Shown piece by piece: positions 10,017-19,176 of a DNA stretch of 64,000 nt (positions within the stretch are counted from its first letter, which is position 1; each line of letters begins with the position of its first letter). Under the pieces are notes generated by a model. That model saw nothing but the letters and a program-made list of their open reading frames with translations. It did no database searches and was not told the DNA's origin. Source of the stretch: Clostridium_AD sp051278035 (lineage in GTDB: Bacteria > Bacillota > Clostridia > Clostridiales > Clostridiaceae); the NCBI RefSeq assembly GCF_051278035.1, contig NZ_JBNMNU010000003.1, positions 1-64,000 on the forward strand, written 5' to 3'. The translations under genes and the position numbers were made by a program.

Positions 10017-10050
10017 AACATTACATTATATTCTAATATAATGTAATGTT
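10017..10050 (-). other. Palindrome in the pgk leader
   Basis: Two perfectly complementary 14-base arms (10017-10030 and 10037-10050) are separated by six bases, and the inner TT and AA could extend the stem. It lies between the gap terminator and the pgk start and is not followed by a U-tract. It could be an operator, a leader hairpin or an RNase processing site. Confidence 0.5.
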
Positions 10051-10056
10051 ATATTT

Positions 10057-10097
10057 AAAAAGGCCTGGTTCCATAGAGTAACTATAAAACCAGACCT
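10057..10097 (-). terminator. Terminator between gap and pgk
   Basis: On the minus strand AGGTCTGGTT pairs with AACCAGGCCT (one G-U pair) and is followed by a run of T. It probably lets cggR-gap be transcribed separately from, or more strongly than, pgk-tpiA-gpmI-eno. Confidence 0.75.
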
Positions 10098-10155
10098 CCA
10101 TATTATATTTACAGTTTTATAGTAAAATTAAATTTTATGAAAAAAAAATTGAATT

Positions 10156-11163
10156 TTATAATTTGTCTGCAACAAATTTAGTTAAGTCCGCTAATCTATT
10201 TGAATAACCCCATTCGTTATCATACCAAGAAACAACTTTAACCATGTTATCTCCAATAACCATAGTTGACATTGCATCAATTATAGAAGATCTTTCATCT
10301 CCTCTGTAATCAATGGAAACTAATGGTTCTTCAGAGTATCCAAGAATCCCTTTCATTGTAGTTTCAGAAGCCTTCTTAAATGCTGCATTTACTTGCTCAG
10401 CAGTAATATTTTTTGAAAGTTCACAAACTAAATCAGTACATGAAACTGTTGGAGTTGGAACTCTTAATGAGAATCCGTTTAATTTTCCTTTTAATTGTGG
10501 TAATACTAAAGCCACAGCTTTTGCTGCTCCTGTAGTAGTTGGAATCATTGATACAGTTGCTGCTCTAGCACGTCTCATGTCATTGTGTGGAGCGTCTAAT
10601 AATCTTTGATCTCCAGTATATGAATGAATTGTAGTCATTAGACCTTTAACTATTCCAAACTCTTGATCTAAAACTTTAGCAAAAGGTGCTAAACAGTTAG
10701 TAGTACATGAAGCATTTGATATTATGTTATGTTTTGCAGCATCATATTTTTCTTCATTAACACCCAAAACTATTGTTATATCTTCATTTTTAGCTGGTGC
10801 GGATATAATTACTTTTTTAACTGTTCCAGAAACGTGAGCGTTTGCTTTAGTAGCATCTGTAAAGAATCCTGTACATTCTATTACTATTTCTGCTCCAAGA
10901 GAACTCCAATCAATGTTTTTTGGTTCTTTTTCTGCAAATATTTTAATTTCATTTTCATTAACAACTATTGAATTTTCTTTAGCTACTACAGTTCCGTTAA
11001 ACTTACCATAAAGTGAATCATATTTTAACAGATGTCCTAATGTTGCAGCATCTGTTAAGTCATTGATTCCTACTACCTGTAATTCTGTACCGTAGTTTGC
11101 AACTAGTGCTTTAAATACGTTTCTTCCTATTCTTCCAAATCCATTAATACCTACTTTTATCAT
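10156..11163 (-). CDS. gap: Glyceraldehyde-3-phosphate dehydrogenase
   Basis: NAD-dependent oxidation and phosphorylation of glyceraldehyde 3-phosphate in glycolysis. The 335 residues begin with the Rossmann motif INGFGRIGRNVFKA. The active-site cysteine is C153 in SNASCTTNC. A GGAGG site precedes the ATG. It follows cggR by 79 bases, the same arrangement as in Bacillus, where CggR controls gap. Confidence 0.98.
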   Translation of the reverse strand: MIKVGINGFGRIGRNVFKALVANYGTELQVVGINDLTDAATLGHLLKYDSLYGKFNGTVVAKENSIVVNENEIKIFAEKEPKNIDWSSLGAEIVIECTGFFTDATKANAHVSGTVKKVIISAPAKNEDITIVLGVNEEKYDAAKHNIISNASCTTNCLAPFAKVLDQEFGIVKGLMTTIHSYTGDQRLLDAPHNDMRRARAATVSMIPTTTGAAKAVALVLPQLKGKLNGFSLRVPTPTVSCTDLVCELSKNITAEQVNAAFKKASETTMKGILGYSEEPLVSIDYRGDERSSIIDAMSTMVIGDNMVKVVSWYDNEWGYSNRLADLTKFVADKL

Positions 11164-11242
11164 ATTGACAAAACCTCCTAATTTTTTTAAAAATAATTAT
11201 ATGTAAATATATAACTCTTTTAAAATCAAAGCATTATATAGT

Positions 11243-12277
11243 TTACTCTCTTTTCTCAATAATATTTATAATTTCTTCTGCAGCCGACTCATCAATTATA
11301 AGAACTGTACTTGATGCATTAATTTCAGTTGCAATAATAGCTCTGGCTTTACTTTTTCCACCTGCTACTGCAATTAGAATTTTGATATTTTTAATATCTT
11401 CGTTTTTCACACCGATGGTAGGTGTGGAATAAACTATTTTTCCTGATTCGTCAAAGTAATGGCCAAAAGCTTCTCCTACTGCTCCAAGTTTTTCCAAATC
11501 ACTTATAATATCTTCTGATAAACCTCTTTTGTTAGCCATATCCTTAGCAATACCAATACCATAAATAAGCACCTCAGAATTTTTAATTTTACTTATTATG
11601 TCCTTTATGCCTTTTTCATTTAATATAGTTTCCAGTGCACCATTACTCAAATTATCAGGTACATGAAGTAATTCATAATTACCAGAAATTTTGTTTGCAA
11701 GCCTTGCAACTAAGGTATTAGCCTCAATTTCAACATCTCTAGACATACCGCCTCTAGCCGGAAGAACTAAAATATTATTATATTTGTTTATCTTCGGAAA
11801 ATTTTCTACAACTTCTTTTACTGTTGATCCACCTGTTAATGCAATTATAGTATTATCTTTTATAATCCCTGTTGCATAACTAGCAGCTGCCTTACCCAGT
11901 TCTTTAAGTACACTTTTATCAATTTCTACATTCCCGGGAACAACTATAACTTGTGAAAGCTTTAAATGCTTCTCAATAAATCCCTCAATTTTAGACAACC
12001 CTTTAATTTCGCGAATAAAATCTTTTAACTTACTTATTATTTCTTCTCCATCTGTTGTCACAAACATACCTGATGCATTAATCTCAATTAAATTCTGAGA
12101 CTTCAAAAAATTTATTTCATTTCTTACTATTCTTTCCCCTATACACAAATTACTTGCAAGGATTCTTCGTCCTACAGGTTGATTATAATATATGGTCCTT
12201 AGTATGTTATACCGTTTTTGTAAAACTTCTATTAATTCTGGCACTACCTTTTGCTGTAATTTTAATATCTCTTGCAC
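11243..12277 (-). CDS. cggR: Central glycolytic genes regulator CggR
   Basis: SorC/DeoR-type repressor of the lower-glycolysis operon; in Bacillus it is released by fructose 1,6-bisphosphate. The 344 residues have an N-terminal winged helix (about 20-75) and a C-terminal sugar-phosphate-binding domain (about 90-340) containing the GGSTVKEV and PARGGMSRD loops typical of this family. Its position directly before gap supports the identification. The upstream region holds an inverted repeat over the likely promoter, consistent with autoregulation. Confidence 0.92.
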   Translation of the reverse strand: MQEILKLQQKVVPELIEVLQKRYNILRTIYYNQPVGRRILASNLCIGERIVRNEINFLKSQNLIEINASGMFVTTDGEEIISKLKDFIREIKGLSKIEGFIEKHLKLSQVIVVPGNVEIDKSVLKELGKAAASYATGIIKDNTIIALTGGSTVKEVVENFPKINKYNNILVLPARGGMSRDVEIEANTLVARLANKISGNYELLHVPDNLSNGALETILNEKGIKDIISKIKNSEVLIYGIGIAKDMANKRGLSEDIISDLEKLGAVGEAFGHYFDESGKIVYSTPTIGVKNEDIKNIKILIAVAGGKSKARAIIATEINASSTVLIIDESAAEEIINIIEKRE

Positions 12278-12333
12278 TTAAACACCTCTCTGGACTTTCT
12301 GAGTCCCAGCATACAATTTTTGCTCCCACCTAT

Positions 12334-12373
12334 AGTATAACTCAAATACTAACTTTTTTAAATTAGTATTTGA
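12334..12373 (-). promoter_or_regulatory. Candidate cggR promoter and operator
   Basis: On the minus strand TATACT (12339-12334) is a plausible -10 box. Upstream of it lies a perfect 11-base inverted repeat (12342-12352 and 12363-12373, arm TTAGTATTTGA) that covers the -35 position. Two further small palindromes (TTAACA-AAA-TGTTAA at 12383-12397 and TTGTTAACAA at 12391-12400) lie just upstream. The repeat does not resemble the Bacillus CggR site, so the bound protein is inferred. Confidence 0.45.
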
Positions 12374-12420
12374 AAAAATATATTAACATTTTGTTAACAA
12401 AACCATTGTATATGCTTTTT

Positions 12421-13788
12421 TTAAAATCTTTTTCGTTTACTTGAGCTTTTAATTGCAAGTTCTTCTCTATATTTTGCTACAGTTCTTCTTGAAATATTCA
12501 TCCCTTCTGCATTTAATCGATTACAAATGATTTGGTCTGATAGCGGTTTCTTTTTCAGTTCATTATTTACCATTTCTTTAATAGAGGCTTTAATGTTAAT
12601 TGTAGATATATCATCGCCACCTACAGCCGAAGCTATTCCATTAGTGAATAAATCTTTTATTTTTATAATTTTACCATTATTTACACTAACATATTTTTCT
12701 CTAATTGCACGGCTTATGGTAGATTCATGCATTTCCAAATTACTTGCAATAATCCTCAGTGTCATTGGTTTTAAATATTCTTCCCCAATATCAAAATACT
12801 CCTTTTGAACTGATAAAATTTGTTCTAGAACCCTGTACACTGTATTTTTCCTTTGTTCAATGCTTTTGATAAGAAACATTGCGCTATTAAGTTTATCTTT
12901 TACGTATTCTACAGCTTCCACATCTTTTTCATCTTTAATAATTTCTTTATATAGTGAATTTATATTTAATTTAGGAAGCAGATCTTCATTCATAGAAATA
13001 AAATATTGATTATCTATCTTATTAATGTAGGCATCTGGTGTAATATATTTAACAGTCTCACCAGTATAAAATCCTCTAGATGGCTTAGGCTCTAAATTTT
13101 TAATAATATCTGCATATTTTTGAACCTGTAGAGTGGTAACTTTTAGTAATTTTGCTATATCGGTATATTTATTTTCTGAGAGTAGCTCTAAATAATCATC
13201 TACAATTTTATAAATATTTTCATCATCATTACCCAGGATATACAATTGAATTCTAAGGCATTCTTTTAAATCCCTAGCTCCAATTCCTTGTGGGTCTAAA
13301 GATTGAAGAATTTCAAGTGCATTTTCAGCATTTTCTCTTGTTATTGCCATTTCATTGCATATATCAGATAAATTCACAGATAAATATCCCTTTGCATCTA
13401 GATTTTCAACCATATATTTGCAAATATTAATTATATTGGTTTCACCAGTTATTAATCCTATTTGCTCTTTAAGATAATCTTTAAGAGATTTTTCCTGGGC
13501 AATATAATAAAAAGGTGATATTTCTTCTTTTTCGATTTTTACACCGTAATTTTTCCCTTTATAGTCATCCTGATCAAGGTACTTGATTATTTCTTTAAAA
13601 TCCTTTACATCATTTTTATTATTTTGAATCTGTTTTTCCTCAAGTACCGGATTCTCTTGCATCTCTTTATCCACATATTGCCCTAACTCATATGAAGACA
13701 TTTGAAGAAGTTTAACAGACAATTGCATTTCTTGTGTCATTATTAGTTTTTGCTCTTGAATTAAATTCAAACCAAAATTAATATTCAT
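12421..13788 (-). CDS. rpoN: RNA polymerase sigma-54 factor RpoN (SigL)
   Basis: Alternative sigma factor for enhancer-dependent promoters. Its 455 residues show the glutamine-rich activator-interacting region (about 8-50), the core-binding region in the middle and, near the C-terminus, the RpoN box RRTVAKYREEL (about 433-443). A basic tail KSSSKRKRF ends the protein. Its place just upstream of cggR is typical for clostridia. No sigma-54 activator gene is in this window. Confidence 0.95.
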   Translation of the reverse strand: MNINFGLNLIQEQKLIMTQEMQLSVKLLQMSSYELGQYVDKEMQENPVLEEKQIQNNKNDVKDFKEIIKYLDQDDYKGKNYGVKIEKEEISPFYYIAQEKSLKDYLKEQIGLITGETNIINICKYMVENLDAKGYLSVNLSDICNEMAITRENAENALEILQSLDPQGIGARDLKECLRIQLYILGNDDENIYKIVDDYLELLSENKYTDIAKLLKVTTLQVQKYADIIKNLEPKPSRGFYTGETVKYITPDAYINKIDNQYFISMNEDLLPKLNINSLYKEIIKDEKDVEAVEYVKDKLNSAMFLIKSIEQRKNTVYRVLEQILSVQKEYFDIGEEYLKPMTLRIIASNLEMHESTISRAIREKYVSVNNGKIIKIKDLFTNGIASAVGGDDISTINIKASIKEMVNNELKKKPLSDQIICNRLNAEGMNISRRTVAKYREELAIKSSSKRKRF

Positions 13789-13879
13789 TTATCCATCACC
13801 TCATTTTGTCCATTATAAATATTATACCATAGCCCTAAATATAAATATAGATTATACCTTAATCCAAAACCGCAAATAA

Positions 13880-13930
13880 AAAAACTCAGAATAAGCTTCT
13901 GCCCTAGCAGAAAACATAAACTGAGTTTTT
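13880..13930 (-). terminator. Terminator after the BMP-type ABC transporter operon
   Basis: AAAAACTCAG and its complement CTGAGTTTTT enclose a second hairpin (TTCTGC-CCTA-GCAGAA). It lies directly after the stop of the last permease gene. Confidence 0.8.
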
Positions 13931-13944
13931 AATCTTCTAATAAA

Positions 13945-14877
13945 TTATCTTGACCCTTTTTCGTAAGGCTTACCACTGGCTAAAGGTCCTGTTGTTTTAC
14001 CAACAAATCCTGCAAGTGCAAGCATTGTGAGCACATATGGGATAACCTCATATACTTCTGTAGGTAAATTCCAGCTAAGTCCTTGTGCAAAGATATTAAA
14101 TGCAGATCCAAATGCAAATAATAAACTAGCCCCCAATGCTCCAAATGGTTGCCAATTACCGAAAATAACTGCTGCTAAGGCAATAAATCCACGACCTGCT
14201 ACCATTCCTTCTCTATAAAGCGGAGTTATTCCTAGAGATAAAGCTGCTCCACCAAGGCCTGCAAGCATTCCTGATAAAATAACACACAAATATCTTATTT
14301 TATAAACATTTATCCCTAATGTATCAGCGGCCATTGGATGCTCTCCCACAGCTCTAATTCGAAGTCCTAAAGGTGTTTTATATAGTACATATTGTGATAC
14401 AAACACTAAGATAATTGCCCCAATAACAAACCAATTTAGCCCAGAAATAAATTTTCCTATTAATGGTATATCCCTAATTGCATCTGGTATATTAAAATCA
14501 AGTCCTTTTACTATATCCGTTTGACCACCTTTACCTTCAAACAATTTGAATATTAAAAAACTAGCAAGTGCCGTAGAAAAAAGATTTATTGCAGTACCTG
14601 AAATTACTTGATCTGCACGCAAATGTATACTAAGAACAGCATGTATTGCACCCATAACCCCACCAGCTATAACACCGTAGAGTATTCCTACTAAAGGACT
14701 TCCAGTCTTATAGCTTCCGTATACCGCAAAGAAAGCACCTATTACCATCATACCCTCAAGTCCTATGTTAACAACACCGGATTTTTCAGAAAATATACCA
14801 CCAAGGGCCGCAAAAATTAACGGCGTAGCTATTCTTAAAGTTTGCGCTAACAAATTTATAAAAATATCACTATTCAT
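13945..14877 (-). CDS. nupQ: Nucleoside-type ABC transporter permease (second)
   Basis: Membrane subunit of a BMP-family importer, homologous to NupQ of the Bacillus guanosine transporter. The ATG at 14877 follows a full AAGGAGG site and overlaps the end of the previous gene by eight bases; this gives 310 residues. About eight to ten hydrophobic segments are visible, with the family motif GLEGMMVIGAFFAVYGSY near residue 40. Substrate is inferred from the family and the operon order lipoprotein-ATPase-permease-permease. Purine nucleosides are most likely. Confidence 0.9.
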   Translation of the reverse strand: MNSDIFINLLAQTLRIATPLIFAALGGIFSEKSGVVNIGLEGMMVIGAFFAVYGSYKTGSPLVGILYGVIAGGVMGAIHAVLSIHLRADQVISGTAINLFSTALASFLIFKLFEGKGGQTDIVKGLDFNIPDAIRDIPLIGKFISGLNWFVIGAIILVFVSQYVLYKTPLGLRIRAVGEHPMAADTLGINVYKIRYLCVILSGMLAGLGGAALSLGITPLYREGMVAGRGFIALAAVIFGNWQPFGALGASLLFAFGSAFNIFAQGLSWNLPTEVYEVIPYVLTMLALAGFVGKTTGPLASGKPYEKGSR

Positions 14878-15976
14878 TTGCAATCGCCTCCTTCTTTTTC
14901 TTTTCAGAGAAGTATTTAACAATATAATCTGTAGCTACAAATATAATAATTATAGCCTGTATTAAATATACTATTTCTTTTGGTATTCCATTTAATTGAA
15001 GAGTTCTAGAACTACTATTTAATGTTCCAAATAAGAATGCTGATGCGATACACCCAATAGGATTACTCTTGGCAAGTAGTGCAACTGCAATACCATCAAA
15101 ACCATAAGAAGGAAGTGCCATAAAGTCTTTTACATTAAGAAGGACACCTGCAACATGAGTTGCTCCACCAACTCCTGCTATTGCACCAGAAAGTACCATA
15201 GCTAGAATAGTATTTTTTGAAACATTAATTCCACCATACTCTGCAGCGTGTGGATTTATACCAACCGCTCTTATTTCATATCCCACAGTAGTTTTCCATA
15301 ATAACCAGAATATAAAAATAGCTACTGCTATAGCAAAGAATACACTGATATTAGCTCCACTACCTGACATGAACCTAGGCAGTTGTGCGCTTTTTTGTAT
15401 AGTTTCAGTACTTGCTTTACCTTCAATTCCAAACCCAGTTCTAAGTATAAGAAAATTTGCAAACGCCATAGCTATATAATTCATCATAATTGTATTAATA
15501 ACTTCATGAGTACCTACTTTAGCCTTTAAATATCCAGGGATAGCTCCCCATAATCCACCGGCGGTAAACCCAGCAAGAATAATTAATATCCCATGAATTA
15601 CTGGATTTAAACCTGGAATAGTTCCAACAAATCCTGCTGCCAACATTCCAAGTATAAATTGTCCAGCAACACCTATGTTAAAAAGCCCGCATTTAAATGC
15701 TACCGCATTTGCAACTCCTGTAAATATTAATGGAGTAACTTCTGAAATAGTAACAAAGGTTACTCTTTCATTACCAAATCCACCTTTATATATAAGTCCA
15801 AACAAATCCCCTAGAGCTGAGAAATACTGAAGTATAGAATAGCCTTTTGCCCACATTACAAAGAACACAGCAACAAATATAGAGACAATTATAGAAAAGA
15901 GTGGAAAAGCAAGCGCTTTAAGGGCATTCTTTGCTGTATTAATAAAAATATTATTTTTATTTCCTACTTTATTCAT
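14870..15976 (-). CDS. nupP: Nucleoside-type ABC transporter permease (first)
   Basis: Membrane subunit paired with the permease that follows. I place the start at 15976, where the ATG follows AGGAAGGAG and overlaps the ATPase stop (ATGAATAA); this gives 368 residues. It has about eight to ten hydrophobic segments and the family motif FNIGVAGQFILGMLAAGFVG. Translational coupling through overlaps on both sides suggests stoichiometric expression with its partners. Confidence 0.9.
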   Translation of the reverse strand: MNKVGNKNNIFINTAKNALKALAFPLFSIIVSIFVAVFFVMWAKGYSILQYFSALGDLFGLIYKGGFGNERVTFVTISEVTPLIFTGVANAVAFKCGLFNIGVAGQFILGMLAAGFVGTIPGLNPVIHGILIILAGFTAGGLWGAIPGYLKAKVGTHEVINTIMMNYIAMAFANFLILRTGFGIEGKASTETIQKSAQLPRFMSGSGANISVFFAIAVAIFIFWLLWKTTVGYEIRAVGINPHAAEYGGINVSKNTILAMVLSGAIAGVGGATHVAGVLLNVKDFMALPSYGFDGIAVALLAKSNPIGCIASAFLFGTLNSSSRTLQLNGIPKEIVYLIQAIIIIFVATDYIVKYFSEKKKKEAIANE

Positions 15977-17510
15977 TATCTTTTTCTCCTTCCTGTTTTT
16001 CACTTAGTGTACCACCAGCCATGAGTATACCAAGTTTTTGCTCTGTGGCGTCGATTCTATTAAGTATATCTACTATTTTACCATCATACATTACCGCAAT
16101 TCTATCCGATAATGCCATTATTTCATCAAGTTCTAAGGATACCAAAAGTACCGCCTTCCCCTTATCACGCTCCTGAACTAATCTTTTGTGAATATATTCA
16201 ATTGCACCAACGTCAAGGCCCCTAGTAGGTTGGGCAGCTATTAATAGTTCTGGGTCTTTGGATATTTCTCTAGCCGCTATAAGTTTTTGTTGATTACCAC
16301 CTGATAATGATGATGCACTTACATCTGCATTTGGCGTTCTAATATCAAATTCCCTGATAAGTTCAGCACAATGCTTTCTGACTTCAGTGTAATTTATAAC
16401 TATACCCTTGCTAAATGGTGAATTCCTATGAATTCCAAGTATTGAATTTTCAAATATTGAGTAGTCTAATATAAGTCCTCTTTTATGCCTATCTTGTGGT
16501 ATATGACCCACCCCTGCTAGCATAATATTTCTTGGCGACATTCCGTATATATTTTTACCATTTATTGTAATAGTTCCACTCTTAGGTTTTCGAAGTCCAG
16601 TTAGAACCTCTAAAAATTCTGTTTGCCCATTGCCATCGATTCCCGCAACTCCTAGAATTTCTCCACCATATACTTCTAAATTCAAATTATTTACCGCAGG
16701 TAATCCCCTTTGATCAGATGCACAAAGATTTTCAATTTTTAATATTTCACCTTTAATCACAGCAGCCTTTTTCTCTATAGTTAGATTAACTTTTCTTCCT
16801 ACCATAAGTTCCGCCAACTTGTCTATGCTTGTTTCATTAGTTTGAACTGTTCCTGTTACTTTGCCTCTCATTATTATAGTAACTCTATCACTCATACTCA
16901 TAACTTCTTTTAATTTGTGAGTTATAAGTATTACTGATTTCCCTTCTTTTTCAAGGTTTTTAATTATAATTCCAAGTTCTACAATTTCTTGTGGTGTTAA
17001 AACTGCTGTAGGCTCATCTAATATTAAAATTTCAGCACCTCTATATAGTGCCTTTAGTATCTCCACTTTTTGTTGTTGTCCTACAGAAATATCTTCTATA
17101 ATTGCAGATGGATCAATTGCAAACCCATATTTTCCCGAAATTTCTTTTACATCCTTTATAGCCTTTACCATATCAATTTTAAAGCCTTTTTTAGGTTCAA
17201 CACCTAATACGATATTTTGAGTTACAGTAAAATTATGTACGAGCATAAAATGTTGATGAACCATACCTATGCCTAGTTTAATAGCATCATTTGGAGTATT
17301 TATATTCACTAAGTTACCGCTTACATAAATCTCACCTTTTTCTTGTTTATATAGTCCATAGAGAATATTCATAAGAGTTGTTTTTCCCGCACCATTTTCA
17401 CCGAGAAGAACATGTGTTTCGCCTCTTAATAGTTCGAAATCTACATTGTCATTGGCAATAGTTCCTGGGAAAACTTTTGTTATGCCTTTCATTTGGATTA
17501 CCTTTTCCAT
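15969..17510 (-). CDS. nupO: Nucleoside-type ABC transporter ATP-binding protein
   Basis: A double ATPase that powers the importer, like the sugar importer RbsA in layout. The first half has a canonical Walker A (GENGAGKTT, near 38) and signature VGQQQKVEI. The second half has the degenerate Walker A GIDGNGQTE and signature LSGGNQQKL, as normal for this family. The ATG at 17510 is preferred to one two codons upstream because of the AAGGAGG spacing; this gives 513 residues. Confidence 0.93.
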   Translation of the reverse strand: MEKVIQMKGITKVFPGTIANDNVDFELLRGETHVLLGENGAGKTTLMNILYGLYKQEKGEIYVSGNLVNINTPNDAIKLGIGMVHQHFMLVHNFTVTQNIVLGVEPKKGFKIDMVKAIKDVKEISGKYGFAIDPSAIIEDISVGQQQKVEILKALYRGAEILILDEPTAVLTPQEIVELGIIIKNLEKEGKSVILITHKLKEVMSMSDRVTIIMRGKVTGTVQTNETSIDKLAELMVGRKVNLTIEKKAAVIKGEILKIENLCASDQRGLPAVNNLNLEVYGGEILGVAGIDGNGQTEFLEVLTGLRKPKSGTITINGKNIYGMSPRNIMLAGVGHIPQDRHKRGLILDYSIFENSILGIHRNSPFSKGIVINYTEVRKHCAELIREFDIRTPNADVSASSLSGGNQQKLIAAREISKDPELLIAAQPTRGLDVGAIEYIHKRLVQERDKGKAVLLVSLELDEIMALSDRIAVMYDGKIVDILNRIDATEQKLGILMAGGTLSEKQEGEKDNE

Positions 17511-17621
17511 ATACATCCTCCTTTCAAAACCAGCTAAACTTTATAATTGTGCAGTTATAACTTCCCCCTACAAATGAGGGGTGTTTTCTTTTGAATAATT
17601 CTAACTACCATTATTCTTAGA

Positions 17622-17650
17622 AAGAGCTAGATGCATAACATCTAGCTCTT
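17622..17650 (-). other. Hairpin between the lipoprotein and ATPase genes
   Basis: A perfect 12-base stem (17622-17633 and 17639-17650, arm AAGAGCTAGATG) with a five-base loop is followed on the minus strand by TTTCT. It is probably a partial terminator or an mRNA-stabilising hairpin that allows more binding protein than ATPase to be made. A weaker CCCCT/AGGGG stem lies nearby at about 17564-17582. Confidence 0.6.
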
Positions 17651-17696
17651 ATTGTACACTGAAAATCATAAATTAGTAACTAATAATTTATAGTAA

Positions 17697-18821
17697 TTAT
17701 TTTAATTTGAAATTCATTGCTTCTTCCCTGTTTGTTGGAACAACTATTTCTCCAGCTATAATTTTATCTTCAAAAGTTTTAACTTCATCTAAAACTTCTT
17801 TTGGTACATTTTCGCTAGATGTTTCAGCTATTCCCACGCCTTTTTCTTTTAATCCAAGATTAGTTATTGAACCACCTTTGAATGTACCATTAACTATAGC
17901 TTTAGATTGATCATAAGTTGCTGTATCAACTCTTTTCATCATACTTGAGAGTATAACGTCAGAATATTCAGGTAAAGAAAGTGCTTGATCCATATCAACT
18001 CCGATAGCCCATACCTCTTGTCCAGCGTCTTTCAATTCTTTAGCTGCTATAAATAAACCTATACCAACTCCACCTGCAGCATGATAGACTATATCGCAAC
18101 CGTCTTGATATAATGATTTAGCGAGTTCAGTCCCTTTTACTGTGTCTGCAAAACTAGCTGCATACCTTACTGATGTTCCTGGTTCTAAGTTCTCAATATC
18201 TGTACCTGTACTTAATAAACCTTTAGCAGCTTCTGGATTAACAGATTTAACACCAGCTGCAAAACCAACCTCAAATCTGTTTATTAATGCGATATCTTTT
18301 CCACCAATAAATCCAATTTTATTAGTTTTAGTCATTTTTCCAGCAATAACTCCCATTAAGAAAGAACCTTCTTGTTCTTTAAAAGTAATGGATGCTACAT
18401 TTGGCAAATCAACAACAGAGTCTATAATTGCAAAGTTTTTGTCAGGATGGTTTTCAGCAACTGCTATCAAAGCATCAGCCATTTGGAATCCAATAGCAAA
18501 AGTTAAATTTGTATCTTCTTCAACTAATGCTTCTAAGTTTGCGTTATAATCCTCTTTTTGTTTAGATTCAATTGGCTTGTAAGTGAAACCGTCCTCATCC
18601 ATGGCACGCTTAACCCCAGTATCTGCTGATTGATTAAAGGACTTGTCATTTAATCCACCTTCATCAGTAGAAAGTCCTATAATAATATCACTTCCTGCTG
18701 CTTTCTCTTCTGTTTTCGGTGCTTCAGCTTTTGGTTCTGCATTTTTTGTTCCACAGCCAACAAACAATGTTGAAACTAAAGCCACCGTTGTTAGTATAGC
18801 AATTACCTTTTTCTTATTCAT
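17697..18821 (-). CDS. bmpA: BMP family lipoprotein, substrate-binding protein
   Basis: Extracellular, lipid-anchored binding protein of the ABC importer encoded just downstream. The signal peptide ends in the lipobox LFVGC, with the lipidated cysteine at C23, followed by an acidic, proline-rich linker. The mature part has the Med/BMP family motifs DEGGLNDKSFNQSA and IGFIGG. The 374 residues match the family. Ligand inferred to be a purine nucleoside. Confidence 0.92.
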   Translation of the reverse strand: MNKKKVIAILTTVALVSTLFVGCGTKNAEPKAEAPKTEEKAAGSDIIIGLSTDEGGLNDKSFNQSADTGVKRAMDEDGFTYKPIESKQKEDYNANLEALVEEDTNLTFAIGFQMADALIAVAENHPDKNFAIIDSVVDLPNVASITFKEQEGSFLMGVIAGKMTKTNKIGFIGGKDIALINRFEVGFAAGVKSVNPEAAKGLLSTGTDIENLEPGTSVRYAASFADTVKGTELAKSLYQDGCDIVYHAAGGVGIGLFIAAKELKDAGQEVWAIGVDMDQALSLPEYSDVILSSMMKRVDTATYDQSKAIVNGTFKGGSITNLGLKEKGVGIAETSSENVPKEVLDEVKTFEDKIIAGEIVVPTNREEAMNFKLK

Positions 18822-19053
18822 AATAATACCCCCTATAAATAATTAATTAATCATTAAAAAATCTTATCACTTGGCAAATATAATATTCTATAAAAGTTAA
18901 AAAAATCCTCTTTATATACATAGATTTTTTTAATTTCTTATACATGTTAACGGTTACTTATTTAGCAAATACCCTTTCACTATAAAATATATGTAAAATA
19001 TGTTTTAATAGGACTTAAGCTAAATTATATACGAGTTTTTTATTAATAGCAAC

Positions 19054-19107
19054 TTTTTATTTAACAAAATATTAAATTATTACTTATAATATTTTGTTAA
19101 ATAAAAA
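19054..19107. repeat. Perfect 21-bp inverted repeat between the glycine reductase and transporter operons
   Basis: The arms 19054-19074 and 19087-19107 are perfectly complementary, all A/T except one G-C pair, with a 12-base spacer. It lies in the 355-base gap between bmpA and grdD, next to the grd terminator. Apart from this, the terminator and a small A7/T7 stem near 18898-18930, the gap shows nothing I can name. Confidence 0.7.
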
Positions 19108-19140
19108 GAAACTGTCACTATTGTTTTAGCTTGAGTTTCT
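19102..19140 (-). terminator. Terminator of the glycine reductase operon
   Basis: On the minus strand AGAAACT (19140-19134) pairs with AGTTTCT (19113-19107) and a run of T follows (19106-19102). The T-run is also the end of the neighbouring 21-bp inverted repeat. Confidence 0.65.
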
Positions 19141-19176
19141 CTTTATCATTTCCATTTATAAAACATCATATATCAT

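Noticed and set aside
18142..18549. Open frame of 135 codons opposite bmpA
   Set aside because: Antisense to a clear lipoprotein gene and without family features.
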